From contig CM035357.1 in NCBI GenBank assembly GCA_020137815.1, positions 1,198,974 to 1,262,973 on the forward strand: DNA of 64,000 nt, read 5' to 3'. Below are positions 32,860 to 42,025 of this stretch, in pieces (within the stretch, counting starts at the first letter, position 1; each line of letters starts with the position of its first letter). The notes under the pieces are model-generated. The model was given only the letters and a program-made list of their open reading frames with translations, had not been told where the DNA came from and ran no database searches. Source of the DNA: Hormiphora californensis (lineage: Eukaryota; Ctenophora; Tentaculata; Cydippida; Pleurobrachiidae). The position numbers and the translations under genes were made by a program.

Positions 32860-32962
32860 ACAGGTGGGGAGGGGGTATATTTAGTTTTTTACCTGGGTCA
32901 TTATCATGGGATTTAGGGACTGAGTTGGACATAACAGGTGGGGAAGGGGTATATATTTAGTT
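32860..32962 (-). promoter_or_regulatory. Possible TMEM30 promoter region with duplicated TATA-like block
   Basis: In the 287-bp gap between the ELL stop and the TMEM30 ATG a block reading (minus strand) AACTAAATATATACCCC..TCCCCACCTGTT occurs twice (about 32,928-32,962 and 32,860-32,888). It combines an A/T-rich TATA-like core with an E-box-like CACCTG. Promoter function is inferred only from position. Confidence 0.3.
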
Positions 32963-33113
32963 GAAAATGAAGAAATGAAGATCACACAATTGAGACTTGA
33001 CCCTGTTTCCCCGCACCCCGGGATCAAAACAAATCGAGAATTGCAGATAACCACGGAATAAAAAGTAATAAAAACTAACTCCCTCTGATTAGATATATTT
33101 TAACACAGTTTTC

Positions 33114-36100
33114 TCAGGCGACAGAGTTTTTCTCTCTTTCAAATTGTTTAAATAAGAATTTGATGTGCGATAGTTTTCCTTCCAAGTTCATCAAACGCTC
33201 CTTGTCGCGACACCTGAGGGAGAGACACAAATGTCAACAATGTTTGTTTTTACCCGGTGCAGTACTTAGGTACAACAAAATCGTTCAGGGGGATTCAGAT
33301 CTTAGAAATGTTACAAAACAACCCACCAATCCGTACTAAGCGCCCAGATTTAGACATAACGGGGCTCCGCCCAGTACTGAGCGACCAGATTTAGACATAA
33401 CGGGGCTCCGCACAGTACTGAGCGACCAGATTTAGACATAACGGGGCTCCGCCCAGTACTGAGCGACCAGATTTAGACATAACGGGGCTCCGCCCAGTAC
33501 TGAGCGACCAGATTTAGACATAACGGGGCTCCGCCCAGTACTGAGCGCCCAGATTTAGACATATAACGATTAACGGTGCCCCACCCAGTACTCAGCGCCC
33601 AGATTTAGACAGTATTAAATACCCACCCAGTAAATACAGCGCCCATATTTTAATCTACCCGCCCAGTACAGTGATCAGAGATCTTCTTCTTGTTGTATTT
33701 TGTCGTTTCTGCAGCAGAGCCTTCTTTGTTTTACATTGTAATGATGATCAAGTGGTGTTTGGTGTTCGTGGTAGCAATTGTAGCTACTAAAGGTAACATT
33801 TTCGATGACATTGCGAGTGTGGCTAAGAAAGGCCTAGATGTTGTTGAGGGTGTCGCTGACAAAGGCCTAGACCTGGTCGATGACGTGTTAGATGTGACCC
33901 AGCCACCGACAGCTCCCAGCTTCTATGACATGATCTACAAAATCAAGTCTCTCAATGTCAAGGCATGCGCCTTAATCAAGTAAGTAATTGAGCTCTATAT
34001 TGTTCATACTTTAGCACAGTGCTCTGTTGTTAAGCACAGACTTGCAGTGTCACACGACCTGGGTAATTGAAAAAAAGAAGGTTATATTGTAGTTTAAACT
34101 AAATTCTGATAATCACTTAATTCCCTATTATTATACAGGTCCGATGATAATTATGAGTATGAGTACCACTTCATTCGCCCAATTTTCCGTATCGGTCTGG
34201 TTCAGAGTATCTGTGAGGATATTGGAGTCTATAGCACCTCCCTTGTGATCTATGGGGGGATCGTAGTGGGGATCGGTGCTGCCATCTTCCTTGCCATCGG
34301 TTTCGTGGGTGGTATCTGTTGGTATTGTTATTCAACTAGAGTTAGAATACATAAAGTAGGGAAATATGATAAAATGTCAGATGTTTAAATAACATGAGGA
34401 AGGTGACATTTAAAAAAGTTTGACACAGAACATTTTTTTAGATATTTCTTCGCTCGCTGATTTCTCTCTCTTTCTCAAACATGTTAGGAACAGTAGACAC
34501 TAAGTCTACACACATTTTGAGGGTGTCTGTTGACTATTTGCCAGCAGTCCTAGTGTGTTGTGTCTCTTATTTGTGTGTAATTACTATCGGGGTTCATAAA
34601 CTATGAACGTTTGTTAGCCTATCGCGTTATAGGTTTAAATAACCTCCCCCTCACCCTCGGCTGGCGCCTCGGGATCGGCGTCGGGATTTAAACCAGTTTA
34701 ATCGCCCTGCCGGGCGATTAAACTCCAGTTGGCTGTCCCCAGCTCGCGCTGGGAACAGCCAACTTCATAACGTGCCAGTCTACAAACGTTCATAGTTCAT
34801 TTAACACTCCTTATTTATATAAGTAAAAAGTGGAAAAAAATATGATATGTAACATTTTGAGATCTTGGTGTGTTAGTAGTTCACTAATTAAAAATCAATT
34901 TGAGTACTTATGATATCGTGATACGACGTCTGTTTATCTTTTCTTGTAATGAATCTTCGAGTCGTCAATAGTCAAAAACATTATAAATTGTATCCACCGT
35001 TCAGACCTACCCTAAATTCAGAGGGCAATTCAGACCTGCCCTAATTTCAGACCTACCCTAAATTCAGACCTGCCCTAAATTCAGACCTGCCCTAATTTCA
35101 GACTTTTGACGGGCAGTGTGAATCCGGAAACACTACCCGTCAAAAGTTACCCCCCCCCATTATGCTAGGCGAGCTGGACCTTATTTTGGAGTTTGGTGAC
35201 ATAGACACCTGACGCGACCCCCCCCCCCCCCGCACACAGGTGTCGGGCCCGCCCCCTAAAAAGGATTGTGTCTTTCGGGGGATCTTGCGCGTGGTCCACT
35301 GGACGGATTTGCATCCCGCTTGTTTCATGAGACTGCAAGTTGGTCTTGGTTTACTGGGGAATGCCCGAGAAGTTTGTCTGTCTTGTTATCACAAGCATCA
35401 CGTGTAGTACGGGTCGAAGGAAGTTAATTTCAAACACCCAGAGATCTCCTTGTATAATTTGTCGTTTAGCAGAAGAGCCTTGTTTACAGTAGAGCCTTCT
35501 TTGTTTTACATTGTAATGATGATCAAGTGGTGTTTGGTGTTCGTGGTAGCGATTGTAGTTGTTAAAGGTGACCTGTTCGATGACCTGTATAATCAGGTCT
35601 CCACAGATCTGGGGTTGGGCTCCAGTTTCCTTGAGAGTGTGGCTAACAAAGTTCAGTGCACCATGGTCAAGTATATAATTGAGAGCTCTACAGGGTGTCC
35701 CATATATTCTGTGGGTCGGTTGGCGAGCTGTCACGCGGGGGCGGTGGTGGTTGTGTGGGAGCAAACAGCGGGAGTGTGCTGGATTAATTCCTTCCTAACT
35801 GATTGCTTTTTTTTGAATTTCAATTTCGGAAGTTCATTTTTCATGAATGAACATCCCTGCCATTCGTTCATGAATTCTGAAATATTGTTTGCCTTGGGTG
35901 GGTGGCTTTTCTTTGGCTCGGGATTGTCTTTCCAGTGAGCACTATGGGGCTGAGGTTGAAGCACCGGATCACATGGCAGTTGGGGGAGTGCACATGGATG
36001 ATTTTGGTAGCATACAATAATGCCTACGGTCAATAATGCCTACACCTACCTAATCCAATGCAGGTGTTCTCTATTCCATGTATTTTCGTTTTCCAGGAAC

Positions 36101-38522
36101 CTCTTTGCACTCCACGCCGGATATGTGATACTGGGTACAACAAAGGGAATTCTAGACCTATTGCAATCTTGCTAACAAGATTTTGTCACACCCTGGTTAC
36201 GTTTCTTGTTGCTTGCATGGAGGTCACATGACGCTTGTTGTTACCAATCAGTATAAGCATTAGCAAGCTTCCATTAGCAAGTTTTCGATCTACTAAAGTC
36301 TCAACTAACGGTTTGTCAATGAACTATCGGTTAAATATAAATTTATGCCGTTATTAACGAAAAATTGGAGAAAAATCGAAAATTCTCTCCTCTCATATCT
36401 CGCTCCCTGGTCACCTCTTTCTCAGATCACACGGTCCACGCCAGCCTAGGCTGACGTGGCAGCTTCTCCTCTCGGCACGTCGCACAATCCCCTGTACGTG
36501 GCTTCTCGCTATTCCTACTCATCTAAAACATTGACCCAAATTCTTATCTTCTAATATCTCTCAATAACTATTGTAACAAGTAAATAATATTAAATCTCCC
36601 CCAAAGAATTCCTAAATATTTGTATCCTCCTAACTCACTCTCAACCATCATAAGATCATTAAATACCTATCATCCGACTAACTCTCAGTCACTCTGAGTA
36701 TTCAGACCTGCCCTAAATTCAGACCTGCCCTAAATTCAGACCCGCCCTAAATTCAGAGCTGCCCTAAATTCAGACCTGCCCTAAATTGACCTGCCCTAAA
36801 TTCTGTCGAAGTTCTACCGACCTGCCGGTGGTTCGTTCCGCTCATTCGGGAGCCAGCATCCCTGAAGTGATGAGTGTGGGTTTTGTTTGGCCCATGCCCT
36901 GTGTGTGTGTGTGTGTGCCCTGTAATGACGGGGAGGTGCAGTTGTGGCGTGATTCTGGGCTAGTTGGTGGGTGTCCGTGTGGTCATGGTGATACTTGGCA
37001 AATTCAAGCATGTGAAATGGGGTTTCTACCATTGGTATCGTGCAACAATGTTATGAGGAAATTTGCCCTGTAATTCTAAACCTGCCCTCGCACGACCTTT
37101 CTTTGTGGACCCCATGTAACTAAAACCAACACTCCAACTACTATCAACTATGCAGAATATACTCAAACAGATAAGAAATAGTCTGTCTGTCAGTCTACCT
37201 GTTAATAGTTTGTCTGTCATTGTCTGTCATTGTCTGTCATTGTCTGTCGTTCAGTGAGCCATTTTTTTCATTATATCTTATATTTCATCTGACCGACCCC
37301 ATTCTCTACTGACACCCTATCTCTGACTCCTCCATATATCACACCCACCCCTCGCCTTCTACCCTATCTTTATAGAATATGATTATTATGTTATATCTTA
37401 AGCTCTTTTATTGTCTAGTGTTGATAGTATGTTGTTTCTTGCAACCCTGAACACAAGGAGCCACGACAGAGTCTGTCCTGGCTACTATTTCCACGCCCGG
37501 CCACCCATGGTTCCCGAAACCCAAAATCTCCTGGTGGTTCTGTACAGCAGTGTTAATTGGATTGACAGCCATATCCCTCTGCCACGAACAGCCAACCACC
37601 CACAGCTTCCACCCATTAAAATATTCATGAAACTATATCCAATCCAATTCACTTCCCTTTCCCATTATCCTTACCCTCCAACTGTTACAGGAACTTCGTT
37701 ACAACATATAGACTACACGGGACAACAACTTTTATAGCCATTTTGATCTCCCCGACTGTCCTCGAGTCATCATGGGGGCCTCTCAGATCAGAAATGTGCT
37801 CCTCAACCTCTCTCTTCTATTCTTCCCGATTCCCACTTCTTCCAAAATCCCTCTACGTCAGAGACACTTCAAGATCCGGCAAGATACCCAGGACAGCGAT
37901 GCTTCCCGCATCTGACTCTGTGTTCGGTACCAACAAGTAGGTACATACCACTGGGTATCGTGTATGTCGGTTGGAGCAAGACTGAGTTACTGGGGTCTCC
38001 CCTATATTTTCCATCAAGGCTAGCATGAAAATACTATCAGAGTAGACCAAGATGAGGGGGAGAACTCAGTATCCCAGGTTCCTAAGACGTCTATAACAAA
38101 CAACAAACAAACAATCCGTACCACTTACCAGTTAGGCTCCCGGACTCATTACCGAAGGGACGGATGACCGAATGAAATTCAATCCCCCTTATCTCTTAAC
38201 CCCTAACCCCTAACCACACCCTAACCCTGACCCCTAACCACACCCTAACCCTTACCCTAACCCTTACCCTAACCCTTACCCTAACCCTAACCCTAAAACG
38301 TAGCCCTAAAATTCATTCGGTCATCCGTCCCTTCGGTCATGCGTCCGGACACCTACCAGTTAGAGTCCCTGATGTATTGTTTGAAGAGTTCCCTCACTTT
38401 CCGATTGATCTGTCTCCCTTCACTACTTCTCTTATCAGGCGTGTTATCGTATCGCTCCTTCAGTTTGTTGAACTGCTCACTTATCTGCGGAGTTAGGGAG
38501 AGTGAAAGAGGGAGTGAGGCGT

Positions 38523-38559
<37 letters not shown>

Positions 38560-41028
38560 AGAGAGAAAGAGAGAGAGAGAGAGAGAGTGGCAGCGAGAAA
38601 GAAAGAGCTAGAGAAAGATAGTTTAATAGTTAAAACGTACATCTCCATCCTTTTTCTTCAAAGACAGATATTCTTCATAGTCACGTTCAAAGTCTGCTGC
38701 ATACTGCAACCTTTGTTCCTCGGTTGCTATAGCAACGTAGTGGGACTGAACTCGCTCTATCTCTTCCTGGACCCTAAAGTTCAAAACATTAGAAACAACA
38801 ATATCAGTTAGTACAAAGTTATGTTCTAACTGTCCGAGAGGGTCGAAGTTCGAAGAAGAGAGGGTCAAACAAGGCAAACCAAAAAACTGCAGAACACCTG
38901 TTTATGAAGGGTAATTTGAGTGTCGATGCCGCCTCCACGACTTTCCAATTATAACTGCTGCTTAGTTTATTATTAGTTGCGACCCTGGTACATTGTTTCT
39001 TGCTAGCCCCATTATCGTCACTAGAACTCCTTTTCCGTTCTGCTTTTGTGATCAGACCAGATCTTCTTCTCTCAACAACAGGATCTTGTGTAGCTGGTGG
39101 GGCAACTGGAGCAGCAGTCTCCTGTTTCGGTGGTTTGGCTGGGACTTCCTCAAGGGGCTCCCGCTTCACGTCCTCTCCTGGTAATAAGGGAAGTGGGTGA
39201 ATAGGGAATAGGTAATAGGGAGTGAGGATGAAACACACGAAATGATAATGAAGGAAAGCATCCCTCTCTAATTTCTGGACACTTAGTACATTTCTGGAAA
39301 CTTAGTGGATAGAGCCATGATATAGCCGGGGTAGATTCCATGAAAGAAGATAATATTGGGGGGGGTGCAGCCCCAAAAAAAATCAAACTTTTTCCGAAAC
39401 CCAGGGTATGGTTGGTTTTTTTTGGTTTTTTTTGGTTGAAATTTCTTTGATTTTTTTTGGTCGTTTTTGATTTTTTTTGGTCGTTTTTGATTTTTTTTGA
39501 TCTTTTTTGATTTTTTTTAATCGTTTTTGATCTTTTTTGAATTTTTTTGATCGTTTTTGAATTTTTTTGATCGTTTTTGATTTTTTCAATGTTTAATGTT
39601 TGTTGGTCGTTTTTGATTTTTTTTTTTGGTCGTTTTTGATTTTTTTTTGATCGTTTTTGATTTTTTTGATCGTTTTTGATTTTTTTTTAATTTTTTTGAT
39701 CGTTTTTGATTTTTAAATGTTTGATGTTGAACAAAAAAGTTCAAAAAAAATCAAAAACGATCAAATAAAATCAAAAACGATCAAAAAAGTTCAAAAAAAT
39801 AAAAAAAAATCAAAAAAGATCAAAAAAAATCAAAAACGACCAAAAAAAATCAAAAACGACCAAAAAAAATCAACACTTTTGAAAATCCAGGGTATGGTTG
39901 GTTATTTTTTGGGCTGCACCCCCCCCCCCCCAATATTTTTGTTACCTTTTATCAGGCGGAGTGTTTGTCGAATTGACTCCTTGTCTGAGTCGCTATAGTC
40001 AGGCCAAGCATCCACCTGGACCTCTTTATACAAAGACTTCTTCAAGTGAAACATGTTGTTTTGTGTGTTTGAAACCTGCAGAGTTGTACAATTGTTTTCA
40101 AGTAGTATAGTACGGAACACATTGTCAGTCGACTCAAATACACCAGGCAAAATGAGATGTGTGAATTATAGAAGATAAATAATAGAGGACATGTGGTGAA
40201 AAAAGAAATTAAGATATTACCTGTGCGAGTATTTTAGTGATGGTGTCACGTTTCGTGTTATTGTTGGAGTCCGATAATTTCGAGATGACCTCAATTTTAC
40301 GGTGGGGTCGAAGTGCTAACATATGAATTGCTTTGTCTCGCAACTTGGCCATGTTAACACGAGATGTTTCAGTGTTTACTGTTGGTTTCTGAATAATTGG
40401 CACCGACCTGGGATAATTAGTAGTAAGAAGTGTATGAATTAGAAACTTAGAAAGGTGTCATGAACTTCATATTATCAAGAAACATTGATGCAAGATTTAT
40501 TGAAATAAGTTGCCAGTTGAATTACCTCTGAGCAACCTTAGCAAGGCCAGAAAGTGGATTTTTAGCTTCTGCAGATGCTTTCTTGGGGTTTGATTTCCGT
40601 TTACTTTTCAGATCAATCATAACTGCCTGACTCTCATTCTTTCTCTCCTCGGCAATCATGATTTTCTTCTGGGTGCTCTGATAAACATCTTCATTGGCCT
40701 CAATAACCATCTTGGAACGAGCCGTTCCAAGGACAGAGAGAGCGGGGAATGTAGCAGTCTGTTTGACACAATCAATTCCCGTGTTACTGGCGATGGTAGT
40801 TAGTTTGAAGGAGTACTGTAGGGTCTTATCATCTCTGTGGATTTTAATGCCGCCACCCCTTCCCAACTTGTTTACAGTCAACTGAATTCCACCTTTTGAA
40901 CGACTACTGTGATGCTGATCAAGTGTCTTTTGGAGGGAGTCAGTTAGGCGCATGTAGAACACCTTCTTGCTTCCTTCACTGTGAAGCAAATCATAGGAAG
41001 CGAGCTTTCCAAGTTCTAAACCAGCCAT
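33114..41028 (-). CDS. ELL: RNA polymerase II elongation factor ELL
   Basis: ELL raises the Pol II elongation rate and is part of super/little elongation complexes in the nucleus. Seven exons: 40,526-41,028 (ATG), 40,221-40,407, 39,946-40,075, 38,898-39,177, 38,641-38,773, 38,357-38,484 and 33,114-33,213 (stop). They add to 1,461 nt, 486 residues, with every junction in phase and no internal stop. The N-terminal ELL domain shows KVFYMRLTDS, GIDCVKQTA, then KAIHMLALRPHRKIEVISKL and DAWPDYSDSDKESI. The middle is Lys/Ser-rich (likely NLS RRRSGLITKAERKRSS). The C-terminal occludin-homology domain has HYVAIATEEQRLQYAADFE and KLSHIKFLFKQFE. It is shorter than human ELL (about 620). The last intron is 5.1 kb and contains genes on the other strand. 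An acceptor-like TTCTAG 6 bp before the ATG suggests a 5'UTR intron. Confidence 0.93.
33330..33610. repeat. 41-bp minisatellite upstream of small secreted-protein gene
   Basis: About seven units of GGGGCTCCGCCCAGTACTGA plus GCGACCAGATTTAGACATAAC, period 41 bp, decaying towards the right. It lies 130 bp upstream of the ATG at 33,741, inside ELL intron 6. Confidence 0.88.
33741..34388 (+). CDS. Small predicted type I membrane protein, unrecognised family, copy A (nested in ELL intron)
   Basis: Two exons, 33,741-33,979 and 34,139-34,388, joined by GTAAGT/ATTATACAG in phase, give 162 residues. The chosen ATG gives a clean signal peptide (MMIKWCLVFVVAIVATKG). The ectodomain starts with an amphipathic stretch with the repeated word KGLD (AKKGLDVVE, ADKGLDLVDD), then an acidic/Tyr-rich segment (DDNYEYEY). 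One transmembrane helix rich in Gly (IVVGIGAAIFLAIGFVGG) precedes a basic 20-residue tail. No known family is recognised. The gene runs opposite to ELL, inside its last intron, and has a paralogue fragment 1.8 kb downstream. Signal peptide, splice phase and paralogy make it likely real. Confidence 0.72.
34593..34802. mobile_element. Short element of stacked hairpins
   Basis: Outer inverted repeats AAACTATGAACGTTTGT and ACAAACGTTCATAGTT enclose three consecutive hairpins: GTTTAAAT...ATTTAAAC, AGTTTAATCGCCC/GGGCGATTAAACT, and GTTGGCTGTCCC/GGGAACAGCCAAC. GC content is far above the surrounding DNA. No clear target duplication. Confidence 0.65.
34998..35150. repeat. GACCTGCCCTAAATTCA array and adjacent hairpin
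   Basis: Five to six 17-bp units of the GGGCAGGTC family (complement orientation) end at 35,102. They are followed by an inverted repeat ACTTTTGACGGGCAGTGT / AACACTACCCGTCAAAAGT (35,102-35,148, one mismatch) with a 9-base loop. A poly-C run follows at 35,149. Confidence 0.7.
35516..35670 (+). pseudogene. Paralogue of small membrane protein, copy B (first exon only)
   Basis: The first 17 codons are nearly identical to copy A (MMIKWCLVFVVAIV), including the 5' flank AGAGCCTTCTTTGTTTTACA. The rest diverges (DLFDDLYNQVSTDLGLG, FLESVANKV). The exon would end at 35,670 in the same phase as copy A, with donor GTATAT aligning to copy A's GTAAGT. No second exon with the Gly-rich transmembrane helix was found before the transposon at 36,055, so this copy is probably incomplete. 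An in-frame read-through continues to 35,938 without a transmembrane segment of that type. Confidence 0.55.
36055..36826. mobile_element. GGGCAGGTC-family element, third copy
   Basis: About 770 bp closely matching 31,611-32,490, ending in the 17-bp units and the terminus GAAGTTCTACCGACCTGCC. It follows directly on the truncated paralogue B inside ELL intron 6. Confidence 0.75.
36827..38120. other. ELL intron 6 sequence without recognised gene
   Basis: Contains a (GT)n run near 36,900 and a TGTCTGTCAT tandem near 37,205-37,250. Frames of 60-108 codons on both strands (for example 37,411-37,737 +) have no motif, signal peptide or splice partner that I could recognise. Confidence 0.4.
38125..38372. 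mobile_element. Telomere-repeat fold-back flanked by duplicated ELL exon-6 donor
   Basis: A (CCCTAA)n-type array with CCCTAACC and CCTTACC variants (about 38,195-38,297) lies between inverted arms of ~29 bp (38,148-38,178 and 38,311-38,340; core GAAGGGACGGATGACCG). Outside the arms the block TACCAGTTAG..TCCC occurs at both 38,127-38,141 and 38,353-38,368. The right copy is the end of ELL exon 6 with its GTAGGT donor. The left copy is a second donor (GTAAGT). Confidence 0.75.
39358..39931. mobile_element. Fold-back element in ELL intron 3
   Basis: Ends GGGGGGGGTGCAGCCC and GGGCTGCACCCCCCCC. Inner motif CCAGGGTATGGTTGG occurs at both arms (inverted at the left). The body is an inverted set of TTTTTGATCG / CGATCAAAAA repeats. 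AATATT flanks both sides (39,352-39,357 and 39,932-39,937). It begins 14 bp inside the intron from the donor of ELL exon 3. The Lys-rich frames across it are repeat artefacts. Confidence 0.82.
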
Positions 41029-41029
41029 T

Positions 41030-41690
41030 GCGAATCTAGAATGGGAGGGAAGAGAAAATGTGTTAATGGTGAACGCTGAAGGTTGTTTTAAATATTTTAC
41101 AATTTGGGGGCTGCGGTACCGTGCTTCTACCCAGGCAGACGCACACAATACAATACAATACAATACAAAATAAACATTTATAGTCCGCTCTTTAACTGTC
41201 CGTTTTACGGTTCAGCACAAGTTCTGCTGTTGGAAGAAGAAAAATTCATCATTCCATCCTCTTTCATCCCCAACAGCCCTCGCTCCAAAAGCGGCTAGTT
41301 TTACTACAAGATTATGATTTTTTTCTTATCTTCTGAAAGATGTTTTGTTAATATATTTGGAAGGTTGAGAAAATAATTTAGGGGATCCTATCACTGCAGA
41401 AAATGCAGTAGTGCATATAATATCCTTGAAGGATCTAAAAGATCCAAAAGAAGCAAATTGAAGACCGCCCCTATCGGGGATACTGATACTAGGATACCTA
41501 TACTGAAACCTGTGTGCTTAGTTGCACATAAAATACTCGAAGAAGATGTATCATGTATCATGTAGCATTTCCAATTTCCAGTAATTCAGTTGACCAATTT
41601 GGAGTAGTAGAAGCCACTTGCCAACTGCTTTAACACTGACAAGTCCTCACATATCATTCTATTCTCGCAAGCTCTCTTTTTTTTTTCTTT
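41030..41690. other. Stretch between ELL and LINE
   Basis: A (CAATA)n run lies at 41,146-41,170, followed by GTCCGCTCTTTAACTGTCC. This could be the tail of another element. AT-rich and otherwise featureless; the upstream control region of ELL should lie here but no specific site is recognised. Confidence 0.4.
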
Positions 41691-41701
41691 TTTTTTAGGA
41701 C

Positions 41702-41739
<38 letters not shown>

Positions 41740-42025
41740 CTTTTTTTTTTTCATCGGGATGTTTTTTATATTCACACGTTTTTCTCGCTTTTTTGTTGTT
41801 GTCTTTTTTTTTTTTTTTTTTTTTTTTTTCCCTTTTGATATCAAATGTTACAAAATAAACAAACCAATCATTAGCAGTAAGGGTCAGTTTAGAGGATAGA
41901 GGAAAGAGAGGGAAAAATAAATACTGACCATTCCAGCTTCACTTAGTTCACGCTACACACGTTACATATACTCATACACATCACTCTGTCACAATTGTCC
42001 ATGTTTCATACCGGAAATGGGTCCT

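Noticed and set aside
35670-35938. Read-through extension of small membrane gene copy B
   Set aside because: Copy A shows a splice donor at the aligned position; the extension has no similarity to copy A exon 2.
37408-37737. Overlapping frames of 63 and 108 codons on opposite strands
   Set aside because: No motif, signal or splice partner, and the last ELL exon was found at 33,114-33,213 instead.
39383-39998. Lys-rich frames resembling a basic nuclear protein
   Set aside because: Translation of the TTTTTGATCG repeat inside a fold-back element in an ELL intron.
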